From NCBI GenBank assembly GCA_017448965.1, contig JAFSKK010000020.1, positions 1 to 64,000 on the forward strand: a DNA stretch of 64,000 nucleotides, in the 5' to 3' direction. Shown here piece by piece: positions 1 to 8,589 of the stretch (position 1 is its first letter; each line of letters begins with the position of its first letter). This DNA is from Bacteroidaceae bacterium. GTDB taxonomy: Bacteria > Bacteroidota > Bacteroidia > Bacteroidales > Bacteroidaceae. Made by a program: the position numbers and the translations under genes. The notes beneath the pieces are model-generated. The model saw only the letters and a program-made list of their open reading frames with translations, did not search any database and was not told where the DNA came from.

Positions 1-1
1 A

Positions 2-109
2 AAAAATCACTTACAAAATGTCAATTTCAAAGTTCCTATTATTGATGAAATCGGTTTTCAGAACTTACATTTGTTCCGTTTGTGGATGATTTCTCCAACA
101 AAAAGTTAG
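2..109 (+). CDS. C-terminal end of an unidentified protein (partial)
   Basis: The frame beginning at base 2 is open from the window edge and stops at TAG 107-109, giving 35 residues that end in RLWMISPTKS. The mix of hydrophobic and charged residues reads like protein, and the gene would be convergent with the lysozyme gene downstream. The upstream part lies outside the window, so neither family nor function can be given. The open stretch is short enough to occur by chance. Confidence 0.3.
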   Translation, partial: KNHLQNVNFKVPIIDEIGFQNLHLFRLWMISPTKS

Positions 110-143
110 ACAATTTTTCTAATGACCGATTTGGGTTTAAGCA

Positions 144-974
144 TTAATCTTCGGGTTGAATAGTCAAATCCATCAAATCCTGATAATCGCCATTGAAGAC
201 ATTGATGTCAACACTGCCTTTGATGCCATCAACTTTGCCCACATCGGTATGTTGCCAGAAAGCCCACTTCCCCTGATATTCCAAAGAATCAACATAATAA
301 TGGGCTATCCAATAGGGGAAACGGTCAAAATCGGGTGTGTTAAGATAGGATGTGCGGAATTTGTAACCTGTGTAGAGAATAGGTGTCACGCCATAATGCT
401 TTTCCACAACATCCATCCAGTTGAGCACTTCGTGACGTAATTGTGCAGGAGTGCTGTTGCCCAACTCTTCCACGTCAAGTACAGGAGGAAGGTCATGCTC
501 GTCAAGCTGCACCATCTTGCAGTAGAAGTTTGCTTGTTTCTTTCCAGAAGATGACGGACTGAAATAGTGGTAGGCGCCACGTACGATGTCGTTCTTCCTG
601 GCATTATGGAAATTCTGATTGAAGTTCTCGTCCCAGATGTTCGTGCCTTCTGTGGCCTTGACAAAAATGAAGGAAACGGGTGCTCCTTGAATTTGTGCAT
701 TTCGTAGTTTGTCCCAATTCACATCTCCTTGATAATGAGAGATGTCGAGTCCTCTAACTGTGCCTTCAGGATAGGTGACATGACTGAAAATGGCTTTCCA
801 TCGGAAAGAGTAAGGCCCCACAAAGGTCTTATAGAAGAAAGTGATGTACACCACCACAATGAAGGTAAGGGCTATCCACAAAACATAAGAAGGCACACGG
901 CGAAAAGGATTTCGTCGTGTGCCTTTCTTCTTTTTGGTAGATTTACGCTTGCTTGTCTTTTTTGTAGCGGTCAT
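144..974 (-). CDS. GH25 family lysozyme, membrane-anchored
   Basis: 276 aa. Residues 1-27 are very basic (Lys/Arg-rich), followed by one hydrophobic segment at about 31-48, so the protein is probably a signal-anchored enzyme with the catalytic domain outside the inner membrane. The rest matches the GH25 (Chalaropsis/Cellosyl-type muramidase) fold: GLDISHYQGDVNW with Asp77, FVKATEG, and the acidic pair DVE at Asp167/Glu169. This family cleaves the beta-1,4 bond between N-acetylmuramic acid and N-acetylglucosamine in peptidoglycan. The gene lies 28 bp downstream of pfp on the same strand and may be read through from it, although there is no functional link. Family call is firm; the role (wall remodelling or lysis of competitors) is not known. 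Confidence 0.88.
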   Translation of the reverse strand: MTATKKTSKRKSTKKKKGTRRNPFRRVPSYVLWIALTFIVVVYITFFYKTFVGPYSFRWKAIFSHVTYPEGTVRGLDISHYQGDVNWDKLRNAQIQGAPVSFIFVKATEGTNIWDENFNQNFHNARKNDIVRGAYHYFSPSSSGKKQANFYCKMVQLDEHDLPPVLDVEELGNSTPAQLRHEVLNWMDVVEKHYGVTPILYTGYKFRTSYLNTPDFDRFPYWIAHYYVDSLEYQGKWAFWQHTDVGKVDGIKGSVDINVFNGDYQDLMDLTIQPED

Positions 975-1002
975 CTAACTTTCTATCAAAATGACGGACG
1001 TC

Positions 1003-2643
1003 TCACTTTGCTTGTTCAAGCTGCAGTGTCTTTGTCGTTTGGTCGCAAACTTCTGATGGACCCCAGTATTGGATAGGACCTGGGTATACGTAGGCTGTTT
1101 CCTTTGCCCATACAGCACGGTGTGCTGCAAAGAACTTGAATGGTGCACCATCCAGTTCAACAAGAGCCTTGCGGATAACAGGCTTCATCTTACCGTTACG
1201 CTTCTCGAGGTTCATCATCATGGTGATTGGCACACCACCTGCAATCCACTCAGCTGCAGGAGCAGTTGTGTTCTTAATCACAGACATGTAACCAGTCTTG
1301 CCATTGGCAATGAGGCGAGAAGCATTGTAACCAAGTGAATAGCAGTAGTCTGCATCGTAGTTAGATGGGGCAGCGCAACGACCTTCGTAGCCGAAGAAGT
1401 GGTGCTGAGTACCGAACTTGCCCTTGAACTTGCCCTGGTGCTTCCAGATAGCGAGTTTGTCTGCCACCATGCGAGAGAGCAACTTCTCTGTCTCGATGAG
1501 AGACACCTGTACGTTTCCGTGTGGGTCGCGGTCGAGAGCAAGCTGAGCAGCAACGTCTGCAGGAAGAGACTTGAAGACAGCGAGGTTGTCCTTTGACAGG
1601 TGGCCTCTTACAAATGTCAACTGTTCGTTGGCACTGGTGATGTGCTGTGCCTCTGGCAATGCGAGGATGTCGTTGAGCTCTGCAATGAGTTTCTTGATAG
1701 CAGGGATGAATTCGATGATGCCTTCAGGAATCAGGACAGTACCGAAGTTGTTGCCTTCTGCAGCACGTGCAGCAACAGCCTCTGCAATGTAAGTGACTAC
1801 GTCATCGAGCGACATGGCTTTAGCCTCCACTTCCTCAGATACGAGGCAGATATTAGGCTGGCACTGGAGCGCACATTCAAGAGCAATGTGAGAAGCTGAA
1901 CGCCCCATCAGTTTGATGAAGTGCCAATACTTACGGGCAGAGTTACAGTCGCGCTGGATGTTACCAATGAGTTCAGAGTAAGTCTTGCAGGCTGTGTCGA
2001 AACCGAAAGAGGTCTCAATCTGCTCATTCTTCAAGTCGCCGTCAATGGTCTTAGGACAGCCAATCACTTGAACACCGTACTTCTTTGCTGCATAGTATTC
2101 AGCAAGCACACAAGCATTGGTGTTGGAGTCGTCGCCACCGATGATGACGAGAGCCTTGATGTTGAGTTCGCGAAGAATCTGAATACCTTTCTCGAACTGG
2201 TCTTCCTCTTCAAGTTTGGTACGGCCAGAACCAATGATGTCGAAACCACCGGTGTTGCGGTACTGATCCATGAGTTCTGGAGTAATTTCCATGTAGTTGT
2301 GATCAACGAGACCACCAGGACCGAGGATGAAACCATAGAGTTTGTTGGCTGGGTTGAGAGACTTCACGCCATCGAAAAGACCTGAAATTACGTTGTGACC
2401 ACCAGGTGCCTGACCACCAGAGAGGATGATACCAACATTGAAAGGAGGCAATTCCACAGGTGCACCTGGCTCGAAAGTGATGACAGGCATACCATAAGTG
2501 TTGGGGAAGAGTTCCTTGATTTCAGCCTGATTGCCCACAGACTGAGTAGCAGCACCTTCAACAGCCTTTACTGGGCCCTGAAGCGCCTTGGGAAGCTTGG
2601 GCTGATAAGCAGCACGAGCTTTTTGGAGATTTGAAATTTCCAT
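1003..2643 (-). CDS. pfp: Diphosphate--fructose-6-phosphate 1-phosphotransferase (PPi-PFK)
   Basis: 546 aa, the length of the long plant/bacterial PPi-PFK type. It interconverts fructose-6-phosphate and fructose-1,6-bisphosphate using pyrophosphate, reversibly, in the cytoplasm. The diagnostic residues are visible: GGDDS at 169-173, where Asp172 replaces the Gly of ATP-dependent enzymes (GGDGS), and PKTIDGDLK at 197-205 with the Lys found in PPi users. The N-terminal [14 protein letters not shown] is the usual nucleotide/PPi loop. The gene follows eda by 31 bp, so it is likely cotranscribed with kdgK and eda. Pyruvate and glyceraldehyde-3-phosphate made by Eda feed lower glycolysis, while a reversible PFK would allow gluconeogenic flow from triose phosphate; that joint role is inference. 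Confidence 0.95.
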   Translation of the reverse strand: MEISNLQKARAAYQPKLPKALQGPVKAVEGAATQSVGNQAEIKELFPNTYGMPVITFEPGAPVELPPFNVGIILSGGQAPGGHNVISGLFDGVKSLNPANKLYGFILGPGGLVDHNYMEITPELMDQYRNTGGFDIIGSGRTKLEEEDQFEKGIQILRELNIKALVIIGGDDSNTNACVLAEYYAAKKYGVQVIGCPKTIDGDLKNEQIETSFGFDTACKTYSELIGNIQRDCNSARKYWHFIKLMGRSASHIALECALQCQPNICLVSEEVEAKAMSLDDVVTYIAEAVAARAAEGNNFGTVLIPEGIIEFIPAIKKLIAELNDILALPEAQHITSANEQLTFVRGHLSKDNLAVFKSLPADVAAQLALDRDPHGNVQVSLIETEKLLSRMVADKLAIWKHQGKFKGKFGTQHHFFGYEGRCAAPSNYDADYCYSLGYNASRLIANGKTGYMSVIKNTTAPAAEWIAGGVPITMMMNLEKRNGKMKPVIRKALVELDGAPFKFFAAHRAVWAKETAYVYPGPIQYWGPSEVCDQTTKTLQLEQAK

Positions 2644-2674
2644 GATTACGAGTATTTTAATTGTTATGATTGTT

Positions 2675-3346
2675 TTATAAAGAACGTGCAGCTTTTACGT
2701 AGCCGAGTGCTTCCTTGCACTTGTCCGTTACATATTGCCAGTCACTAGCTTTCACCTTGTCGCTTGGGAACAGCTTGGAACCCATGCCCACGCAGTAAAC
2801 ACCAGCCTTGAACCATGCAGTGAGATTCTCCTCAGTGGGAGCCACACCACCTGTGACCATAATCTTCGACCAAGGCATCGGAGCCTTCAGATTCTTCACC
2901 ATAGCAGGACCATACACATCGCCTGGGAAGAGTTTGGTGAGGTCGCAACCAAGTTCCTGTGCCTTACCGACTTCGCTGACAGAACCGCAACCAGGGCAGT
3001 AGGGGATGAGACGGCGGTTGCAAACAGGAGCAATGTCTGGATTGAAGAGAGGACCGACAATGAAGCAGGCACCCAACTGGATGTAGAGTGCTGCTGTGGG
3101 GGCATCAACAACAGAACCAACGCCAAGTGCCAATTCTGGACATTCCATTGCTGCAAATTTCACACATTCAGCAAACACCTCATGTGCGAAATCTCCACGG
3201 TTTGTGAACTCAAAAGCACGAACACCACCGTCATAGCATGCCTTGATGACCTTTTTTGCTACTTCTGCATCCTTGTGGTAGAAAACAGGCACCATGCCTG
3301 TTTCACCAATCTTTGCCATAACGGCAAGTTTATCGAATTTAGCCAT
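2675..3346 (-). CDS. eda: 2-dehydro-3-deoxyphosphogluconate (KDPG) aldolase
   Basis: 223 aa, normal length for Eda. It splits KDPG into pyruvate and glyceraldehyde-3-phosphate; the family may also act on 4-hydroxy-2-oxoglutarate. The catalytic Glu (EFTNR, Glu46) and the Schiff-base Lys in LTKLFPGD (Lys138) are present, and [10 protein letters not shown] is the phosphate-binding segment. It sits between kdgK (35 bp upstream) and pfp (31 bp downstream), all on the minus strand. The absence of edd or a glucose-6-phosphate dehydrogenase nearby suggests use in hexuronate (for example pectin) breakdown rather than a full Entner-Doudoroff pathway; this is inference from neighbours. Confidence 0.95.
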   Translation of the reverse strand: MAKFDKLAVMAKIGETGMVPVFYHKDAEVAKKVIKACYDGGVRAFEFTNRGDFAHEVFAECVKFAAMECPELALGVGSVVDAPTAALYIQLGACFIVGPLFNPDIAPVCNRRLIPYCPGCGSVSEVGKAQELGCDLTKLFPGDVYGPAMVKNLKAPMPWSKIMVTGGVAPTEENLTAWFKAGVYCVGMGSKLFPSDKVKASDWQYVTDKCKEALGYVKAARSL

Positions 3347-3381
3347 ATAGGGAATAAACAGTTGAAAAGTTTTTATGAGTG

Positions 3382-4404
3382 TTATCGTTGTACACGACCA
3401 TTCGCATTACCTCCGGCCAGAGCCTCCACTTCTTCTGCAGAAACGTGGTTGAAGTCGCCAGGAATGGTGTGCTTCAGAGCAGAAGCAGCCACTGCAAATT
3501 CAAGTGCTTCACCCTGAGTGGGTTTGGTCAAGAGTCCATGAATAAGGCCGCCTGAGAAGGAGTCACCACCACCTACACGGTCAATGATAGGATTGATGTC
3601 GTAACGTTTGCTCTGATAGAATTCCTTGCCATCATAAATGAGCGCCTTCCATCCATTGTGGGTGGCAGAGAAACTTTCACGAAGTGTGGACACAACATAT
3701 TTAAATCCAAACTCCTTGGCCATTGCCTTAAATATACCTTCATAACCAGCAGCGTCCGTTACGCCTGCTTCCACATCGGCATCGGGTTTGAAACCAAGGC
3801 AAAGTTCTGCGTCTTCTTCGTTGCCGATACATACGTCAACGTATTGCATAAGTGGACGCATAATGGAGATAGCCTTCTCGCTGGTCCAAAGTTTCTTGCG
3901 GAAGTTGAGGTCGCAAGAAACGGTCACGCCATGTTTCTTGGCTGCGATACATGCTTGCTTCAAACATTCTGCAGAAGCATCGCTGATGGCGGGTGTGATG
4001 CCTGACCAATGGAACCAGTCAGCACCCTCAAATATCTTGTCGAAATCAAAGTCTTCAGGTTTAGCCTCTGCGATGGAAGAGTGGGCACGGTCATAAATGA
4101 CTTTTGACGGACGCATGCTCGCGCCTGTTTCTGCATAATAAAGACCCACGCGGTCACCGCCACGGGCAATAAAATCGGTGTTAACACCAAATTTGCGCAA
4201 AGCGTTCACCGCAATCTGACCGATTTCATGCTTGGGCAGTTTGCTCACAAACACGCTTTCGTGACCATAGTTGGCCAAGCTTATGCCTACGTTTGCCTCG
4301 CCACCGCCAGGAATAATGTTAAACTTCTCGGCCTGTACGAAACGGTAGTTCCCTTCAGGTGAAAGGCGGAGCATAATCTCGCCCATTGTGATAATTTTAG
4401 CCAT
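3382..4404 (-). CDS. kdgK: 2-keto-3-deoxygluconate kinase (PfkB family)
   Basis: 340 aa, PfkB/ribokinase fold. It phosphorylates 2-keto-3-deoxygluconate to KDPG with ATP. Visible signatures: [16 protein letters not shown] near the N-terminus (sugar-binding GG motif) and [18 protein letters not shown] near residue 275 (PfkB signature 2, with the catalytic Asp). Assignment to KdgK rather than another PfkB sugar kinase rests on the adjacent KDPG aldolase. First gene of the kdgK-eda-pfp cluster, with a TACCTTTG -7 element at 4435-4442 and a divergent LacI-family gene on the other side, a layout that suggests control by that regulator. The C-terminal tail (about 15 residues ending GNANGRVQR) is unusual but intact. 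Confidence 0.92.
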   Translation of the reverse strand: MAKIITMGEIMLRLSPEGNYRFVQAEKFNIIPGGGEANVGISLANYGHESVFVSKLPKHEIGQIAVNALRKFGVNTDFIARGGDRVGLYYAETGASMRPSKVIYDRAHSSIAEAKPEDFDFDKIFEGADWFHWSGITPAISDASAECLKQACIAAKKHGVTVSCDLNFRKKLWTSEKAISIMRPLMQYVDVCIGNEEDAELCLGFKPDADVEAGVTDAAGYEGIFKAMAKEFGFKYVVSTLRESFSATHNGWKALIYDGKEFYQSKRYDINPIIDRVGGGDSFSGGLIHGLLTKPTQGEALEFAVAASALKHTIPGDFNHVSAEEVEALAGGNANGRVQR

Positions 4405-4434
4405 AATAATTAGTTATAGTGGTTATTTTAACTG

Positions 4435-4442
4435 CAAAGGTA
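4435..4442 (-). promoter_or_regulatory. Promoter -7 element of kdgK-eda-pfp
   Basis: On the minus strand this reads TACCTTTG, an exact TAnnTTTG match, 31 bp upstream of the kdgK ATG. No clear TTTG at -33 is seen. The site is about 100 bp from the divergent LacI-family promoter. Confidence 0.7.
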
Positions 4443-4507
4443 ATTCTTTTTTGCTAAAAACACGTCCTTTCATTTGCAAAAATTATAGGTGTAATGAAAT
4501 TTTGTCG

Positions 4508-4519
4508 AAAATGCATTTT
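4508..4519. promoter_or_regulatory. AT-rich palindrome, candidate operator between kdgK and the LacI-type gene
   Basis: AAAATGCATTTT is a perfect 12-bp palindrome. It lies 18 bp upstream of the -7 element of the LacI-family gene, where it would overlap the -33 zone, and about 66 bp upstream of the kdgK -7 element. The position suits an autoregulatory operator, but AT-rich palindromes of this size also arise by chance and the centre lacks the CG common in LacI operators. Confidence 0.3.
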
Positions 4520-4537
4520 TATGTTCTGGAAAAACGC

Positions 4538-4545
4538 TACCTTTG
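4538..4545 (+). promoter_or_regulatory. Promoter -7 element of the LacI-family gene
   Basis: TACCTTTG matches TAnnTTTG exactly and lies 87 bp upstream of the ATG at 4633, implying a leader of roughly 80 nt. Confidence 0.6.
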
Positions 4546-4632
4546 TGGCGATTTTCGCACTTCCAGAAGAAAGTCATCAAAAAGATTCGTTTACAGATTT
4601 AGGATTCAAAAGTATTGTAAAGGTAAAAAGTT

Positions 4633-5703
4633 ATGGAAATTTCTTCCAAGATTCGCATCAAGGATATTGCGGAAAGAGCTGGTGTATCGGTGGGTACGGT
4701 GGATCGCATCATTCATGGTCGTGGCAATGTATCGCCTATCAGCATGGAAAGGGTGCAAAAGGTTCTTGATGAGATCAATTTCACTCCAAATCATTATGCT
4801 TCTGCGCTTGCTTCCCATAGTGTACATCAGTTTGCGGCGATTCTTCCCATGCATGAGGTAGACAGTTATTGGGCACGTGTGGAAAATGGTCTCATTGATG
4901 GTGCGCGTCGATTTAACGATTTCAAAATCTCTTTTAAGATATTCCGTTACGATCCTTTCAACACAGAATCCTTTAAGTTGGAGTGCCAGAGTTTGCTTGA
5001 ATCCAATCCTGATACGGTGATTATTGGTCCCATTTTCAACTATAACATCATGGCTAACTTCACGGCTCAATTAGACGAGCGGGGAATCCCTTATGCCTTG
5101 CTCGACTCTAACTGGCCAGAGTTTAATCATCGTATCTTTTACGGACAGGATTCTCTGCGAAGTGGAGCGTTCTCTGGACGTATCATGTCATTGGCTGTTG
5201 ACACGAAAACACGGAAGATAGCACTTTTCAAGGTATTGGGCGAAGGCCGTGTGGCAAGCCGCCAACAGATGAATCGAGAAGTAGGGTTCCGCCAATATAT
5301 GGAAGAGCATTGTCCTCAAATAGAGATTGTAGATGTGAATCTATATGTGTATGACAAATTGGGCATGAAAGAAATCATGCGTGACTTCTTCACGGAGAAC
5401 CCCAATATCCGTCATGCACTATGTTTCAACTCTTCCATCCATCTTATTGCAGACTTTTTGAAGAACGAGATGCCAGAGCATCCTCACGTCACGCTTTTGG
5501 GATATGATGCCGTAGATGCCAACGTGGAGTGCATCAAGAATGGTTCTGCAGATTTCCTTGTTGCACAACATCCTCAGACACAGGGACTCAATTGTTTTAG
5601 AGCAATGTTCAACAGCTGTGTGTTGAAGATGAATATTCCACGTGATCATTATGTCTCAATAGAACTGTTGACAAAAGAGAACATCGATTATTATAAAGAT
5701 TAA
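4633..5703 (+). CDS. LacI-family transcriptional regulator
   Basis: 356 aa. The N-terminus holds a LacI-type helix-turn-helix (IKDIAERAGVSVGTVDRIIHGRG, residues about 9-31, written here only as a landmark: VSVGTVDR is the recognition helix) with a hinge helix at about 48-60 (SALASHSV). The rest is a periplasmic-binding-protein-like ligand domain. It uses VGTVDRxxHGRG rather than the more common VSxxTVSRxLN, a subgroup often found next to sugar-acid genes. It is divergent from kdgK-eda-pfp, so it probably senses a hexuronate intermediate and represses or activates that cluster; the ligand is unknown. It is convergent with dnaA, with the MITE-like element between them. Confidence 0.88.
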   Translation: MEISSKIRIKDIAERAGVSVGTVDRIIHGRGNVSPISMERVQKVLDEINFTPNHYASALASHSVHQFAAILPMHEVDSYWARVENGLIDGARRFNDFKISFKIFRYDPFNTESFKLECQSLLESNPDTVIIGPIFNYNIMANFTAQLDERGIPYALLDSNWPEFNHRIFYGQDSLRSGAFSGRIMSLAVDTKTRKIALFKVLGEGRVASRQQMNREVGFRQYMEEHCPQIEIVDVNLYVYDKLGMKEIMRDFFTENPNIRHALCFNSSIHLIADFLKNEMPEHPHVTLLGYDAVDANVECIKNGSADFLVAQHPQTQGLNCFRAMFNSCVLKMNIPRDHYVSIELLTKENIDYYKD

Positions 5704-5737
5704 AAATCGCACGTTTCGTTGTTGTGAAAAACAAAAC

Positions 5738-5878
5738 GAGGCTGTGTCAAAATACCTCCACTCACTCCTTCAAAACCGACCTCCCCGACGTCGGTCGACC
5801 GATGTCGGGGAGGTCGGTTAACCGATGTCGGGGACATCGGTTGAGAGGTTGTTGAAGTAAGTATTTTGATACAGCCTC
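5738..5878. mobile_element. MITE-like element, complete copy
   Basis: 141 bp bounded by 18-bp terminal inverted repeats, GAGGCTGTGTCAAAATAC (5738-5755) and GTATTTTGATACAGCCTC (5861-5878), which differ at one position. Inside are a 46-bp palindrome (5774-5819, one mismatched pair here) and a 9-bp-stem hairpin (AACCGATGT / ACATCGGTT, from 5820). No coding capacity. A second copy at 49524-49648 matches bases 5754-5878 without gaps, with 4 differences in 125. AAAC and GTTT flank the inverted repeats here but not in copy 2, so they are not counted. No target duplication is evident. It ends 22 bp from the dnaA stop and separates dnaA from the convergent LacI-type gene, so the hairpins may also end transcription. 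Confidence 0.8.
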
Positions 5879-5900
5879 GTTTCCGAATATTTCTTATACG

Positions 5901-7340
5901 CTATTTCGATGATGCGCCAAGCGTGCCCATCAGTTCCTCCACAGTTTGTCGTGCCTCCTCATCCACCTCTATCATGTCTTTGATTTGTTTGATGGCATGA
6001 ATCACGGTAGCATGATTTCGGTTTCCGATGTGGAGACCAATTTGAACGTGCGACTTGTCTGTAAGAGTGTTAGCCAAATACATGGCGATTTGTCTGGCAA
6101 ATGCTATCTTTTGAGTGCGAGCACGAGAGTCAAGTTGGCTAACCTTCAGATTGAAATAGTTGCACACACACATCTTCACATCGTCGATGGTGACAGCTCT
6201 GTTCTCCCTGATGACAAAACGGGGCATCACTTTCTGCACCAATGACATGTTGATGTTGCAATTATATTCAACAGAGTAGGCCATCAGAGAGTTTATGAAA
6301 CCTTCAAGATCACGCACACTGTCATCCACATTTTCAGCAATGTACTTCAGAATGTGAGTGGGAATATCCAAACCCTCTTTTTCCACTTTTGCCATCAGGA
6401 TATCCTGACGAAGGTGTTGTGTGGGTTTTTCGATTTCGGCCAACATTCCCCACTTGAAACGCGTAAGCAAGCGGTCTTCTATATCTTTAATCGCTACAGG
6501 AGGACGGTCGGCCGATAGGATAATCTGCTTGCCGTTCATGTGCAAGTGATTAAAGATGTGGAAGAATGTATTTTGGGTTTTTGCCTTACCTGACAATTCT
6601 TGCACATCGTCTAATATGAGCGTGTCAATTGTCTGGTAAAAACGGATGTAGTCATTCAATTTATTTTGCTGTACTGCATCAGTGTATTGTACAGTAAAGA
6701 GATGCGCTGACAGATACAATACTCTCTTGTGCGGATGCAATTCTTTGATACGATGACCGATAGCATTGATGAGGTGAGTCTTGCCACATCCAGATGGACC
6801 ATACACGAAGAATGGATTGAATGTTTTAGCAGGATTTGTTGCAATGGATTCACCAACGGAACGAGCCAGGCGATTGCTTTCACCTTCCAGGTAATTGTCA
6901 AACGTATAATTTGGGATGAGCTGAGAATCGAGGTCTTGAACCTGAGGAGCCGTCACAATGTCTGGTGCCTTGCGAACATCCTCGCGTGGCTTACCATTCA
7001 AACGGGGAAGGGGCATGTCTGTTTTTTCGATGACTTTTCCTCCCTGTTCCGTTCTCACCACCTCTACATTATAATATAAAGCCTTGATGCTATTGCCAAA
7101 CACCCTTCTAAAAGTAGAAGCCATTAACGGCAGGAAGTTGTCCTCCAAAAGCTTCTTCACAAATTCGCTCGGCACACTGAGCACAAGCTTACCCTCTTCA
7201 AAGCTGTGCAGCTTGACGAAGGCAAACGATGCCGCGAATTGTTGGGGAGTGATGTTGTCGCGAATGATTTCGAGGCATCTCTCCCACAGAAGTTTTTGAT
7301 CTTTTTCCATTTCTACCATTTTAGGGTTGGTGATTCTCAT
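5901..7340 (-). CDS. dnaA: Chromosomal replication initiator protein DnaA
   Basis: 479 aa, usual size. DnaA binds DnaA boxes at oriC and opens the origin. Domain I covers about 1-95; a linker rich in Pro/Lys follows; the AAA+ domain has Walker A GPSGCGKT (181-188) and Walker B LILDDVQE; domain IV carries the DnaA-box-binding helix around GNRNHATVIHA, a variant of the usual DHTTV-type signature. The start is uncertain: ATG at 7340 is taken, but Met8 and Met11 (MEKDQKLLWERC) align better with the ordinary DnaA N-terminus. A weak -7-like site lies at 7358-7365. No cluster of TTATCCACA-type boxes or dnaN was seen beside it, so oriC need not be here. Confidence 0.95.
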   Translation of the reverse strand: MRITNPKMVEMEKDQKLLWERCLEIIRDNITPQQFAASFAFVKLHSFEEGKLVLSVPSEFVKKLLEDNFLPLMASTFRRVFGNSIKALYYNVEVVRTEQGGKVIEKTDMPLPRLNGKPREDVRKAPDIVTAPQVQDLDSQLIPNYTFDNYLEGESNRLARSVGESIATNPAKTFNPFFVYGPSGCGKTHLINAIGHRIKELHPHKRVLYLSAHLFTVQYTDAVQQNKLNDYIRFYQTIDTLILDDVQELSGKAKTQNTFFHIFNHLHMNGKQIILSADRPPVAIKDIEDRLLTRFKWGMLAEIEKPTQHLRQDILMAKVEKEGLDIPTHILKYIAENVDDSVRDLEGFINSLMAYSVEYNCNINMSLVQKVMPRFVIRENRAVTIDDVKMCVCNYFNLKVSQLDSRARTQKIAFARQIAMYLANTLTDKSHVQIGLHIGNRNHATVIHAIKQIKDMIEVDEEARQTVEELMGTLGASSK

Positions 7341-7522
7341 GTAATTCTTAACAGGTGCAAAGTTCGGCTTTTTTTTTGAAACAACAAAATTTATCTTTCC
7401 TCTTGTTTTATGTCGTTCCGTGAAAATCGCTTTTTTTCAAGCATTTACGTTTGCTAAGTTCAAAGAGGGCTTGTTTTATTTCATCTTTCTACTATAAATT
7501 GACTTTCAAACAGTTGCATGAT

Positions 7523-7540
7523 TGTTTCACATGTAAAACA
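7523..7540. repeat. 18-bp near-palindrome upstream of dnaA (parS-like half)
   Basis: TGTTTCACATGTAAAACA is palindromic except for one pair. Its left half, TGTTTCAC, equals the left half of the ParB site parS (TGTTTCACGTGAAACA), but the central spacing is 2 bp longer and the right half differs. It may be an operator for dnaA or a chance sequence. Confidence 0.3.
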
Positions 7541-7623
7541 TTTACTATATAAAAAAGTTTTCCTATGCTTAATTCGTTGTTTTTGACATGTTTTCCGCCG
7601 CTTGACTTACACCTTCAAAAAAG

Positions 7624-7660
7624 AAGGATGTTGTTTGAACAATATTCAAATAACATCCTT
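7624..7660 (-). terminator. Terminator of the MCE/amidase operon
   Basis: Arms AAGGATGTTGTTTGAA (7624-7639) and TTCAAATAACATCCTT (7645-7660) pair over 16 bp with one mismatch and a 5-nt loop. On the minus strand the stem is followed by TCTTTTTT-like U-rich sequence, 10 bp past the stop of the MCE gene. Confidence 0.75.
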
Positions 7661-7670
7661 TCTTCTCTTT

Positions 7671-8588
7671 TCATTTTCCCGTTTTTTTATCCGAATCTTT
7701 CTTCCCGAAGAGAGAGAAATGCACATACCGTTTGGGGTGGAGACGAAGGTCTTCCAATAGCAACGACGAGTTCACGATGGTTGAGTCTATGTGCAAAGCT
7801 ATTGCGTTATCATTCATCAGCATTCCAAGCGAAGTGTCCTTGCTAGTCATAGCCGTGTTGATTTTGAAAGTCATGTCTTGCACGCCAGTGAGTGTTTCGT
7901 CGGCTTTTTGGGCCATTCCGAGCATGTCAATTTGATTCAAGGTTCTGGTTGTCGTTTCCAGATTCGAACAAATTGCATTTGTCTTTGCCAAAAGTTGTGG
8001 TACATCTTTACCCAACAAACTATTGATTTGTCGGGTTGTGATTCTCAAATCAGCAGAAACTACTTCCATGTTCTGAACAGAAGCAGATAGGGCTGGGTCA
8101 TTCGTCAGGGTGTTCAGCGCCGTAAGAATGGAATCCACTTTGGGCAACATAGCCTCCACTTGTGGTAGCATGTTACCAGCTGCTGTCATGAGGTCAATCA
8201 TCGGTTCCCCTTTGATGGTGTCACCAGGATGCATCACATTGGCAGGGTTAGGACCTAACTTCAAATTCATCATGGCGCTACCCAGCATTTCTTTGGTCAT
8301 ATAGACACTGGTTCCTTGTGGAATCATAAAGTTGGGGTCAATCGTTATCTCCACCATTAAGTTCTGCTTGTCGGGATTGAAAGAGATAGACTTGACTGTG
8401 CCCACCTTTAAACCGTTTGCCCTGACATCAGATGCAGTAGGCATGCCCTGCACGTCTGATATTTCAACAAAGTATGACACCTCATCATTGAAAAGTTTCA
8501 GTCCTTTCAGAAAGATGATGCCAACATAAATGATGATGCCTGACAGTATTGCTACCAAGGCTATCTTAATTTCTTTACTAATCTTCAT
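7671..8588 (-). CDS. MCE/MlaD-family lipid transport protein
   Basis: 305 aa from ATG 8588, which lies 1 bp after the amidase stop; a TTG 12 bp upstream (8600) is possible but would overlap the amidase. One N-terminal transmembrane helix (about residues 8-27, VAILSGIIIYVGIIFLKG) and a single MCE domain (about 38-115, with VRANGLKVGTV and LGSAMMNLKLG), followed by a helical region. Proteins of this family sit in the periplasm, anchored in the inner membrane, and shuttle phospholipids between membranes together with MlaE/MlaF partners. No MlaE or MlaF gene is seen here. Cotranscribed with the amidase. Confidence 0.85.
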   Translation of the reverse strand: MKISKEIKIALVAILSGIIIYVGIIFLKGLKLFNDEVSYFVEISDVQGMPTASDVRANGLKVGTVKSISFNPDKQNLMVEITIDPNFMIPQGTSVYMTKEMLGSAMMNLKLGPNPANVMHPGDTIKGEPMIDLMTAAGNMLPQVEAMLPKVDSILTALNTLTNDPALSASVQNMEVVSADLRITTRQINSLLGKDVPQLLAKTNAICSNLETTTRTLNQIDMLGMAQKADETLTGVQDMTFKINTAMTSKDTSLGMLMNDNAIALHIDSTIVNSSLLLEDLRLHPKRYVHFSLFGKKDSDKKTGK

Positions 8589-8589
8589 A

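Larger units (their letters stand above)
7341..7670. other. 330-bp intergenic region upstream of dnaA
   Basis: AT-rich, with homopolymer T runs. It holds a weak minus-strand -7-like element for dnaA (GAACTTTG on the minus strand, 7358-7365), an 18-bp near-palindrome (7523-7540) and a terminator hairpin for the MCE gene (7624-7660). No gene, tRNA or array of DnaA boxes is apparent. Confidence 0.6.

Noticed and set aside
5738-5878. Possible CRISPR array
   Set aside because: The internal repeats are palindromic and unequal, there are no equal spacers, and no cas genes are near.
7341-7670. oriC next to dnaA
   Set aside because: No cluster of TTATCCACA-like boxes and no dnaN neighbour.
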